Below, piece after piece: positions 1 to 9,835 of a stretch of 64,000 nucleotides of DNA (positions within the stretch are counted from its first letter, which is position 1; the number at the start of each line of letters is the position of its first letter). The DNA lies in NCBI GenBank assembly GCA_964036045.1, contig OZ038383.1, forward strand, positions 92,326,086 through 92,390,085. Direction: 5' to 3'. Source of the stretch: Eutreptiella sp. 'Long Island Sound 2002'. Taxonomy: Eukaryota; Euglenozoa; Euglenophyceae; Eutreptiales; Eutreptiaceae. The notes below the pieces were generated by a model. That model did not search any database. It was not told the DNA's origin and was given only the letters and a program-made list of their open reading frames with translations. The position numbers and the translations under genes were made by a program.

Positions 1-767
1 CTGGCCTTTCGTGGTAATTTGAATGACCAAAACGCATTCGATAGATCCACGTGTGTCCCGTACAACTCTCTGGAAGGGTCTTGCTCTGCCATCCACCGCC
101 CTATCAACTCCCACGACGCCAAAGAGAACTTTGGGGGTTTCAGAGGCAAGCCTTCGTGTATACCCACACAACTCAGGATCAAAGAACACTTCACGGAATT
201 TTTGGGTATCACAAAGGGGAAGCACGTTGGGGTCATCGAAGGGTCCTCGTCGTGTAACACACCCGTCCTGCGAATCGCATCGGTCATACCCAGGACTGGC
301 TTCCTCACCCTACCGTTACCCTTGGGCATCTCACGCAGATCAAAAAATTCCATGAACCGCAGAAACCTCGGGTGCACAATCTCGTCCCACTCCCTCTCGG
401 TCATCTGGTAACACCCGACCTCCCCTATGCCTGCCGCCAAGATCTCAGGTGTAACCCTAGCCAGTTTGGGCTTGGGGGAGGTAGAAAGATGATTCAAGGA
501 TTCCCAAGCCTCCGGTGAAAGACAACGCACAGCCATGAGACATACAGCCATCGCCTCATCAAGCCTAAAATCCTCACATACACTGGTCAATCTAAGCAAA
601 AAAATCAAGAGCCTGTGCACTAGAAGGGCCTCTTCAGAAGCCAGCTTAATAGCCATCCAAACAAAATGCCGAGTTAGCTCGGCCATTATAGTGACAGAAA
701 CGCCTCCCTTATAATGTAGCCCCGGACCGAGGCCAACAACACTCTCCAGAACAACCGAAACCTTCAT
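1..767 (-). CDS. Reverse transcriptase of a tyrosine-recombinase retroelement, 3' truncated by window edge
   Basis: An open frame of about 255 codons runs off the left edge. The last part reads like reverse-transcriptase fingers and palm: a motif with PKNSVKCSLILS, then KPPKFSLASWELI, then YGTHVDLSNAFWSFKLP, whose Asp would be the first catalytic Asp of motif A. The motif carrying the second pair of Asp lies outside the window. ATG at 765-767 is the first clear start, but the frame stays open upstream and overlaps the end of the recombinase ORF in another frame, so frameshift expression is possible. It follows the recombinase ORF on the same strand and is most simply part of the same element. 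The domain call rests on motifs seen by eye. Confidence 0.75.
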   Translation of the reverse strand, partial: MKVSVVLESVVGLGPGLHYKGGVSVTIMAELTRHFVWMAIKLASEEALLVHRLLIFLLRLTSVCEDFRLDEAMAVCLMAVRCLSPEAWESLNHLSTSPKPKLARVTPEILAAGIGEVGCYQMTEREWDEIVHPRFLRFMEFFDLREMPKGNGRVRKPVLGMTDAIRRTGVLHDEDPSMTPTCFPFVIPKNSVKCSLILSCVGIHEGLPLKPPKFSLASWELIGRWMAEQDPSRELYGTHVDLSNAFWSFKLPRKA

Positions 768-813
768 CTCGGACCCCGCTCCCTCATCGCCCAAAACAAC
801 GCGTACTCCGCTG

Positions 814-2221
814 TCACTTGATGGGGCCACGGGGTAGAGTCCTGGATCGTTTTCGTTGGGGTCCCGATTCGCCATCGCTCGTCCGGTCTCGCCGTTGAGG
901 TCTCTCCACCCTTCGGGCACCGGCTCCCCGCGCAGAACTTTGCGCCACCTCCAACGCCTCGCCACGCGTCCTCCTTGGTGGCACTGATAAGGCTCGGCCA
1001 GCCAGCGGTCTCTTCGTGGCTCCTGGAACTCCCTGAACAGCGTGCGCAGAACGCCATGGATCCCGGATTTCCCCGGCCCTGGGCTTGGCCGAGGGCGGCG
1101 CTGTGAACTTGAACTCCGCACCATCTCTTGTCGGCTGTTTGCTTGACCCCGCACTTGACTGTTCCGCTTGTTGTCCTGCACGCCGGGGGTCTGGATCGGC
1201 AACCCGCTGGGCACCGTCACCCACACTTCTGGCCCGTGCACCGCCGCCTCGCCCGGAGCCTCTCTTTCCCGCTGCCGCTTGAACAACTCCCGGAGGTTGT
1301 CGGGCACCTGGACGCTGCACAACACCTTCGTCCGCCGAAACCCCAGAGTCGGAATCGTCCGACGAGCTGCCCAGATCCGCTGCATCAGACCGCGGTTCAC
1401 CGGCATACCTCTTGCCCTTGAACATGCTTGGTGCTGCCCTCCTTCGTTCGCCACGTCCCCAAACCGGCTTGTTTTTGTCGTGACGTTGACCCTCGTACAT
1501 GATATCACCCCACACTTTTTGGGGCTCCACAAACAGGGATCTCGGCTCCGTACTCCAAACCTGCGGCAAGCAAAGCGGGGCGACAACATCCTCATCCCTA
1601 TATCCCAGGGCGTAGGCCATTGCCGTGGCCGTGGCTGCCCACCGGCCCCACCACTTGAAATGCGGTAGTTCCGGACTTCTCTTCCAGCAAGCCGCTGCAC
1701 GGCCTCTGCGGAAGGAGTGCCACCTGTGATGAGTCCAAGTCGTTCCGCGCACCAGGTCCGCCAACGACCTTTCCAATTGAGCTGCCCCTGCAAGGAACAA
1801 GAGATCATCCCGGGCCAGCCCTCTGTACTCGGCCCATTCGAGAAGCCACTCCACATGAGGCCGCAGCCACTCCGGAACAGGTCTCCGCTGCCATGCTTCA
1901 TCCCCGGTCTTGCTATTCCAGAAAACCACGTAGCAACTGTCACGAACATCCCCAGCTCGAACACTAGCTGCCTCCGCCACTCGCAAAAAGCACACATACG
2001 AAACCAATGCCATAGCCACCACAGCCCTATCATCTGCTGACTTCGCTGCCTCAACCAAATGCCGTAGCATAACAGGACTAGCATACTCTTGGGCACCAGA
2101 CTGCGCTCCAGCTTTGGCCAATCTCCAATGGAGCGGCTGCACCACTCCTGCAATCCACTGTAAATCCTCGCACGCACGGACCGCTGATATAATGCCTCTG
2201 GCCGCACTCGCACTGCCTCCG
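814..2221 (-). pseudogene. Tyrosine recombinase, catalytic part (3' half of a gene split by element 0)
   Basis: This half carries the catalytic core of a DIRS/Crypton-type tyrosine recombinase: an Arg in FLRVAEAASVRAGDV, a His-x-x-Arg box in RWHSFRRGRAAACW and a later GRW followed by a Tyr in AMAYALGYRDEDV. A long Ser/Gly/Arg-rich tail follows. The 5' half lies at 42644..43000; removing element 0 and one TG copy joins them in frame as EILSHRLARHVQ then HGGSASAARGII, a helical core-binding region. The product would integrate a circular DNA copy of the retroelement. Reading upstream of 2221 enters the palindromic array of element 0 and is not native coding sequence. Confidence 0.85.
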
Positions 2222-2391
2222 TGTGTGGTGTCGCGCGACAGGCGCTGATGGAAAAGGGTCGTGAATTTGAAAGCGCATTTGGCGCCAGACCATAATTTAA
2301 TTTCTGCTAAATCTGGTGAATCTGTTATTTTAAATGTTGTTTTTAATAAGAAATCCAAGTGCCAGCAGCAGAAACCTATAATTCGCCTGTG

Positions 2392-2552
2392 CTGAACTAC
2401 CCTTGTCGCACCCTTGTTGCGCCCTTGTCGCGCCCCTTGTCGCGCCCCTTGTCGCGCGATAACACCCCTTATCGCGCCCTTATCGCGCACCCTTATCGCG
2501 CGATAACCCCCTTATCGCACCCCTTGTTGCACCCCCTTGTCGCGCCCCCTTT
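2392..2552. repeat. TTATCGCGCGATAA / TTGTCGCGCC array of element 0
   Basis: About 14 short units of the types CCTTGTCGCGCC, CCTTATCGCGC and TTATCGCGCGATAA, roughly 11-13 bp apart. They lie just upstream of the oxygenase gene at 2642. The same units in the opposite sense (GTGCAACAAGG, GCGCGATAAGG) occur at 19370..19391, 41769..41830 and 42346..42480, so the array marks both ends and the interior of element 0. Confidence 0.85.
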
Positions 2553-2559
2553 TGTGTTG

Positions 2560-2565
2560 TATAAG
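2560..2565 (+). promoter_or_regulatory. Likely TATA box of the element 0 oxygenase gene
   Basis: TATAAG lies directly after the palindromic array and about 77 bp before the ATG at 2642. The position suits a TATA box, but no transcript evidence is available. Confidence 0.45.
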
Positions 2566-2641
2566 TAGGTTTCCATTGCACTTTTCCCTCTTCCTTTGTT
2601 CTCAGACCTTCTCTTGTGTCCGTGGGGACTTGCCGGTGGTC

Positions 2642-4085
2642 ATGGAGGCTTTGGGTGCAGCCGGAGTGTGCATTGGGGATTGGGTGGAACAACATCGGCG
2701 GGTTTTGGGGACCCGAAGGGTGGTGGGACCGGGGCTGGTGTTGCAAGCTGCCACGGTAAGGGCATCGGATGAGCAGCTAACATTCGATGCAACCACCACT
2801 TTTGCCCACATCCGTGTGGCACGACAAGTTTTTGGAGAGGTCACTGGGTCGTGTCTCAGTGACATGATCTACCCCATTATGGATGCCAACCCCAACCTTT
2901 TGGGTTGCACCCTTGATTTGGTAAATGCCGACACCGATGCCCTGGTGTCTGTTTTTCGAAGCAAGGTGAGCGCGAAGGTTGGAACACGGGTCACCAACTT
3001 CATCACCCCCCTTTTCCAGGACCTCGATGAAGGTGGGAAAAGAAAAGCCGGGTGCCAATTTTCTGCCCAAAGGGCAAAAAAGGAAGAGGTCCCCGTGATA
3101 CATCACGAGCGAGTTTTTGAGGTCAAGGACTGTGCCTCTGTTTTGCCAGTTTTTTGTCTTCCTTCAAATGGGTCCACGGCCTGGGCCGACCCATACTATG
3201 GTTTCACCACCCCGTTTTTTTATACTTCTGCCACTGTTGTTGCATGGCCATTGCATAGTGCAGATCCACTCATTGGTTGTGGTGACGAACCAATTGAGTC
3301 CCCTGAGTGGGTGGGATTCAACGAATCACTCCCAGACCTTGTTCGCTTGGAGCACTGTGTTTTGCGTGCAACTTTGAGTCCCTCATTGTACAAATTACAA
3401 ACTGAGGTGGCTACCCTCGATCCGCTCCAAGGCACACCAATTTTTAACGAAAAGTTTCCTTCTATTGGAAGGAAGTTTGATTCTTATGACAGGGTGCAGT
3501 TTTTTGGAAAGCATCATAGCATCCCTATCAATGAATGGGGTGAGGATTATCATGACTTTCCACACCTTGAGAATGTCACGACAGATTTGCACCATGACAT
3601 TCAGACCCGAACAGGCCTGCCCTTGAATATTGAGATTGTTGCCTATGTTGGTGCACTTGGTGCTGCTCAACATTGGCATGGGGATTTTCCCCGCAAGGTG
3701 ATCCCCGAGGGACATCATGCATTTGCTGTTTTTTCCCCTTTGAATTATCAACTTAATGGAAACCAGTGGATACATGGTTCATCGGTGGGCTTTCCTGTTC
3801 CTTGGGTTGTCAAGGAGATGGATGCTGGTTTGGGAGACGCATTTGTGTTGAATGTGTGTTCCATTCATCGTGGTGGTGGCTTGCCCGAGGGTGTGCCGCC
3901 GGTTAATGAGATCTCACAGATAAGGAATGTACGGTGGGTGGGTTTCATGCTTCTGTCTACCACTGCCCTGCCCAAAAATGTCACGGAAGGAATTAACCCA
4001 CCGTTTTGGGCAGAGGACCCTTCCATGACATTAGATGCTCCCGATGTTGCCCACTGTGGTGTCAAGTCATGCAGAAAACGCCCTA
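2642..4085 (+). pseudogene. 2OG-Fe(II) oxygenase of element 0, N-terminal part (split by element 1)
   Basis: Starts MEALGAAGVC. The first 150 residues match in pattern the N-termini of the element 1 and 2 oxygenases (a stretch like ANPNLLGCTLDLVNADTDAL). The jelly-roll core shows the metal triad as HWHGD (HxD) and a distal His in CSIHRGGGLPEG, with an Arg about 20 residues on. The frame runs up to the TA duplication at 4084-4085 and continues without shift at 18768 into CYGCKKKVLCPTHKTQMCASC, a Cys/His zinc motif. Known enzymes of this fold hydroxylate DNA, RNA, protein or small molecules; the substrate is unknown. The five copies here are more alike in architecture than in sequence. Confidence 0.85.
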
Positions 4086-4318
4086 TATGGTGAGCATAAC
4101 CTGGCATACCAAGAATACCCCCCCAAAACAGCCATTTTGGCACATGTACCTAGTCGTTCCGTGTGCCCATGGGATATAAAAAATGAGTTTAGCACCCTGA
4201 AAATAGGGGGGGGGGTCAAAAAACCGGAAAGCCAATTCCATACACCCACACCTGTGTGTGGCAATCTACACTTTTTGAGGTATTTGTCAGTATACTCGAA
4301 GTATTGGAGAAGTATTCT

Positions 4319-4386
4319 TGCCGTATACTTCGGAGTATACGGCCGTATACTCAGAAGTATACGGCCGTATACTTGGAGTATACGGG
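4319..4386. repeat. GTATACGGCCGTATAC array, left end of element 1
   Basis: Two full 16-bp palindromes (4335-4350 and 4357-4372), 22 bp apart, flanked by half sites. It lies downstream of the transposase stop, inside the subterminal region. Confidence 0.9.
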
Positions 4387-4732
4387 GACTTTCTACCTTC
4401 CACCCATGCCACCATTCTCATCACCTACCCCTCCCCCTTGCATTTACTCATGACCCTGCAACCCCCAAACACATTGTACACACAAAAGAGCACCATATGA
4501 GCAAAGCAGAAGACCACAAGAAGCAACCTTGTTTGATGTCCCATCCGAAATGTCAAATGTGATCCACTTCCCCATGTTATATATACCTAATATACAGACT
4601 TACGCATATTGCACATCACATGATATATACCTACATGTGCTTTGGTGCACGATGCTTCTTCCGCATGCGTTGCATGCCAAACTTGATCCCCTCTCTACCC
4701 AAACCCTTTCCCCCAAACCACAACCGGATGCC

Positions 4733-6089
4733 CTAATCAAGGGCATCCAGGTCCAGAGCATGCCTTAGTCCCCATCGGGTGACATAAGGCTTGCTCGGCT
4801 TCCACCCTTGAAAACAATGGCGGATGTCCATTTTAAAACTTTTGTTCCTCCATTCCGTGGGAATGGAGGAAAACTTAATAAAATTCCCCCACCTTTGGAG
4901 GTGTGCCCCACTGTGGCACACCACCCAATGCACCCAAACCGGAACACTCCACCCCAATGCCCCCCATGCCTTGGTGAATTGTGTAACCATGGATGCATAA
5001 CGTTGGCGTTGATCCATGGGAACAGGACCCACATGGCGCCAAATCTTTTGCATATAGTAACAGGCCTGCAACATGAGGTGCAGGACGGCACTGGTTTTGA
5101 GCCACCTGTTGCCCTCCCACTTCACAACATGGGTACAATACATTGCAACAATGCGCACCAACTCGGCGTGCAACTCAGGTGTTTCGAAAAAAAGACGGGG
5201 GGCGTTAATGTCGAGAGTGTGTTCCTCCTTTTTCGAGGGAGCACGCATCACTCTCTCAGCCACAGGGATGTGCTTTGCTTCTTGCCGGAGGTTAGAAATG
5301 AAATGGGACACGGCCCTTAGAGCTCCTGGTGAACCCCATGTGCGGGCGCTGTCCTTGAGACGTTTCCCAATGCCTGTCCCCACCCTTGCACAACAATGTG
5401 CCACATCTCCAACATTGCGGACAGGAGGGATGCAAGACATAAGGGACCCAATGCGAGGAAGCCGTGGAAAATCTGCAATTGCAAACAAATGGGCTTGAAA
5501 TTGGTCATACTTGAGATTGCAATTCCAACATTTCCCACACAAACCCGACATCATGACTTTCCCATCCCCACTTTTAAAACACAATAATTTTTTGGGAGTA
5601 CCCCCAATTTCTATGCCGCCCTCGGCTTCAAGTTTCTTGACTTGGTCATTCAATTTCCCCACGGCATCCATCCTTTGCAGATGGGCCATATCGTCCCCCC
5701 CATCAAAAATCCACCATGAGGCCCATGCCTGACCATCATGGTGTGCCCCCCTATCCTCCCATAGGTCCACAAACACGTCACAACGTGTGGCACTGGCATT
5801 GTGAAAAACAGTGGCATCAGAACAGATTACAACAGCCAAATATATATTCTCCTCATACTTCCGAATGCTGTCTTCGGCATGGGCACATGCAACCATGGTG
5901 GTGACAATATCATGCAATTCCACCACCCCACATGTCCGGGTACCCCCTTTAGTGGCCACCTCCAGAACCCTCCCCTTGGACAGGTAAGGTGTGAGGGTCT
6001 TACGTTTTGCCATCACATGGTCCCAAGTGCATGTGGTCCTCATGCAACCCTTCAATGCCCGGATGGAAAGGTGGTGCCGCCGCATCCAT
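4733..6089 (-). pseudogene. DDE-type transposase of element 1, C-terminal part (clade I)
   Basis: Conserved blocks shared with the transposases of elements 0 and 2: CSDATVFHNASATRCDVFVD (first Asp candidate), GDGKVMMSGLCGKCWNC (second Asp candidate plus a Cys knuckle), and WVHWVVCHSGAHLQRWGNF followed by FSSIPTEWRNKSFKMD (Glu candidate). It ends LDLDALD. The 5' part lies at 12621..13090; removing element 5 and one TCCAT copy gives an unbroken join through EAINLLRW then MRRHHLSIR. It should cut and join the ends of element 1. The family resembles large eukaryotic transposases such as KDZ or Plavaka in overall logic, but I cannot place it in a named family by eye. Confidence 0.8.
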
Positions 6090-6515
6090 CTTAGGCGTCA
6101 CAAGTTGCCCACCCCCCACCTGGCGCTATGGCCCAAGGAAGTCCATGTTGTAATGAGGGGGAAAGTATGTGAAAAGGGGTGTTATTTTTTGGGTACCCAA
6201 ACCCCCCTGGTGGCAACATGCAAAAACAAGGTGTGTATTTCAAATATATGCCATTATTTGCATTTCTGGAAACACACAGATTTTCAAAATAAAGACATTC
6301 AATCACCAAAATATAGTGTTGTTTTACATTTAGACCACTGCATTCCAGTGTGTGTGGGGGGGGGGGGGGCTGCCTATTTTTCTCTCCCCTTTGTTCGAGG
6401 TTGATCACAGAACCCCCCTATACACCACAGATGAGGGAACCCCAAACATACCTTTCATTGAAGCACACAAAAAACTATCCCAAAGCATGTACTTGTATTT
6501 CCTATTTTAACCAAC

Positions 6516-6838
6516 CTGGCCGAAATTTCGGCCAGCTCTTCGAAAAAGTCCAAACACATGGTCCTATTTGACAGACAAGCCTAAGCTGGCCGAAATTTCG
6601 GCCAGGTCCATCGAAACTCCGAATATGATCACTGAAATGGGTACCTAAGACAGTAGACATGAGCAAGGAACACAGGAGCAGTGACATTTGAACAGGGTGT
6701 GCAACATAATATACTCAATTACAAGCAAATACTTGCCACCTGACGAATCAAAGCAGACTTTTGCGGTGCCTATGGGGAAACACAATAATAAAAAGCTGAA
6801 GAGGCTGAGGACTGCATGCTGGCCGAAATTTCGGCCAG
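6516..6838. repeat. Three CTGGCCGAAATTTCGGCCAG palindromes, left end of element 5
   Basis: Perfect 20-bp palindromes at 6516-6535, 6586-6605 and 6819-6838; the first two start 70 bp apart. The stretch 6115..6877 has no coding frame I can support. It also contains a G-run at 6356-6369. Confidence 0.9.
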
Positions 6839-6877
6839 ACTTCATGCTGACAGGCAATATAAGCAGCAGGACTCGCA

Positions 6878-9465
6878 TTAGCGCTTGTGCAGACCAGATG
6901 CACGGGGCTTCTTAGCACCTGTGTTAGCAGGCTGCTTGGCAGGGGCTGCAGCACCAGGCTTGGCAGTGCCAGAGTTCTGTGACCGTGTGTTTCCACCCTG
7001 GGATGGTGAAAAATGATTCACAAAAGTATTCATACCTTTGCCAGTAGGGGCAACAGTGCCTGAGGAGGAAGCTGGGGTGGCCTGAGCGCACTGCGTGCCA
7101 CTGGGTGAGGGGGCAGGGGCAGTTTTGGGTTTCTTCTTTGGAGTCTGTGTCTCTGGTTGCGACTCTGCCTCCCCATCTTGCTCCTCAGGATCCTCATCTA
7201 CATACCTAACCCCAGAACAATCCACAGGAAAACGTGCCCCCAAGTCGCGGTACACATCCTCCCATGACTTGGGGGGGCACGTGTCGGCGTTGGTGATACC
7301 TGCTCTGATGAGCTGAACAAAGTCATCGGGCACAACAGTCTCCTCACCCAAAAGGGCACACACAACATTACAGTCCTTGGAAAACCTGGTAGACATCATG
7401 CTTGCAAAATACACAGACAGAGTCCCCAGCAAAAACGAGTTGCCTGCCCGTTCTGGGACCGGAACCAGGCTCAAAAGAAATGAGAATATTTCAACAGGCA
7501 TCACAGACGACATGGGTCCTGCAGTAAAAGCCACGTAACGGGGAAGCCTTTTATCAAAGGCAGTGGCAGAACAAATGGAAACCAGATGGGACGTAGAAGT
7601 GTACAGCGGGGTCTTGCTTGACAAATTGTAAAGTGCAACATCACACTGATACATATCCTCAGCCACAGTGGCCTTCAAAGCAGCAACAGTGACTTTCACA
7701 TCAGCAGACTCACCCGCAATGAACACAGGCACACCGGACAAAAGCAACTGCGCAACCAGGTTATGCAAACCAGCTGTATAGAGGCGGGGCACCTTAATGA
7801 CACAAGCAGCAAAGGGCAGTGAACTAATGATACTGGGAACAGGGACTCCACAACGCATTGCCATCAGTTCCACACGGCCTGACTCTGCAATGAGTTTGCC
7901 TGTGCTTGACTCAACGAGGGACTCCCTAGCACACTGGATACTGACCAGACCAGTATCAGATTTTTCACAAACAGGCTTAGCAACAGGCTTCTGCAACAAT
8001 CCCCGCAACCCCTCATATTTGGGTTCCTTCCAAAGAGGGGCCTTAATTACTGCTGACCACGGGGGCCAGGGGTTTTCTTCAGTCCAGGTCCAACTGCCAT
8101 AGGCTACCTTCAGGTGTGATGCAATAGCGCACTGCCTTTTGGCCATCTCGATAGTACCAAGTGTAGCTGCAGACAGGTGGTAGCACAGGGTGGGCTCCTA
8201 TTGTGCATTAATTGAACGACACACAAGCTGGCCGAAATTTCGGCCACGTCGGTCGATTTATTCGAATACAAACCCCTGTTTGACCAAAACATACCTCTGG
8301 TGTTGTTCACAAGCACATTGGTAGCCGCCTCGGGATGAAGAATGTGCCAGGACCACATCTGGGCCTTTTTAACATCTTTTATAATTTTTTTGAGACCAGG
8401 TAGGGTACCTTCTGTCCCATCCATGTAACCTACGATCTCGCGAAGTCGGTCAGGCGTGATGCCTTCCACTTCCTTGAACGTACCCAGTGCGGGATGTAGT
8501 CCACGCTTTTCCATGGCTGCCATGGCGTCTACTGAAGGAAGACCCACAAATTTCACCAAACGCCCAACGCCACCCCACCGTTTGGCAACAGCACTCTGCA
8601 CAGGAGAACATGTGGAACACAGAAGCTGGCCGAAATTTCGGCCAGGTCGATGGACAAAACCGAATTAATAAATGAAACACACCACAGTGCCTTCCTCGGC
8701 AGTAACACCACACTCTTCAAGCATAACAGTAATGTGATGGTACAGGGTGTACTCATTGGCATCCTCATCCTCAAGCCTATCCAGGAGTAGGGACATTCGC
8801 TCCGATGTGGTGGATGCTGAGCCAGCAGTGGTGTGGATTTGATGTAAGCCTGCAAGCCGGCGCCTAGTCCGCAGGGGGCAGTCCTGTTTGACTTCATAAC
8901 CACCAAATACCAGGGTCCAATCCGGAGTCTCCATATTTTTCATCTCAAATTCAGTCTTGTGTTTTTGGGCAGCAGTGTAAACATGCTGACCCCCCAACAG
9001 AACCCAGCGAGTGGCTGTGCAACAGGAATATTCGTAACAGCAGGGTCGAAAATTCGGACGCGAAAGCGGTACTATCGAGAATAATACCACAACACACATA
9101 CGAGTGACTTTATAAAAAAGAAGATCCTGGATGTAATCCACAGGCGGGGCTGCCTTCAGATCGTCGTAGCGGCGTTGCACGCGATCATCCGAAATCCTAC
9201 GGACCTGCCCAAATTTTCGGTCGTGGTCGATAATAATGTGATCCCACCGAACCTTTATTTTCGTCGTTGACGTAACCCAGTCGGATAACTTGATGGAGGA
9301 TGATGAATTTTTCTTTGGTGCGGCCTTAGGGTTCTTTTGAAGTCCCTCTGTGCTCGCCTGGTCCTCTTGAGACTGGGATTGCACTTGAGATTGCCCATTG
9401 TCTGCTGCAGGCTCACCATCTGGCGAAACAGCCATGTCCTGCGATACCCCTCCAGGCTCAGTCAT
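6878..9465 (-). CDS. Spliced gene B of element 5, unknown function
   Basis: ATG at 9463-9465 starts MTEPGGVSQD. At least four exons: the intron at 9015..9101 has a GTATGT donor and an ACAG acceptor and joins in frame (through KVTPTRWVLLGGQH); the intron at 8596..8682 has GTGTGT and GTGCAG borders in phase 0; the intron near 8210..8294 has a GTATGT donor and an ATAG acceptor, but its phase does not fit cleanly, so its borders are uncertain. Each intron holds the element palindrome or a worn copy (8228, 8626, about 9044). The segment around RWVLLGGQHVYTAAQ weakly recalls ParB/sulfiredoxin-like folds. The last exon ends in a Ser/Pro/Lys-rich tail. Function unknown. Confidence 0.7.
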
Positions 9466-9584
9466 AAACTAAAGGGCTACAAGGCAACATTTCATGAAGG
9501 GGAGAGTTCCCAGATGGCAAATAACAAGCACAGATCAACCAAAAAAGGACCAAAACGGACTGCCTGACAGGAAATTCGGATAAC

Positions 9585-9743
9585 CTGGCCGAAATTTCGG
9601 CCAGCACTGCTCTGCATGCCAAACCACTGTGTACAAATACCATTCTGAGAGGCTGGCCGAAATTTCGGCCAGAACCTTAAGTCATTTGTGTTCTGGGGGT
9701 AGCCATATGACAAAACAACAAGTCTGGCCGAAATTTCGGCCAG
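9585..9743. repeat. Three CTGGCCGAAATTTCGGCCAG palindromes between genes A and B
   Basis: Copies at 9585-9604, 9653-9672 and 9724-9743, with starts 68 and 71 bp apart. They lie upstream of gene B (start 9465) and downstream of gene A (stop 9836). Confidence 0.92.
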
Positions 9744-9835
9744 AAAAACATGAAACAGCAAATAGACACACCAAAATCACTGGCAATGCGTGGCAGAACC
9801 CATACCACAGTGACAAACACAGCTGCAAACAGAAA

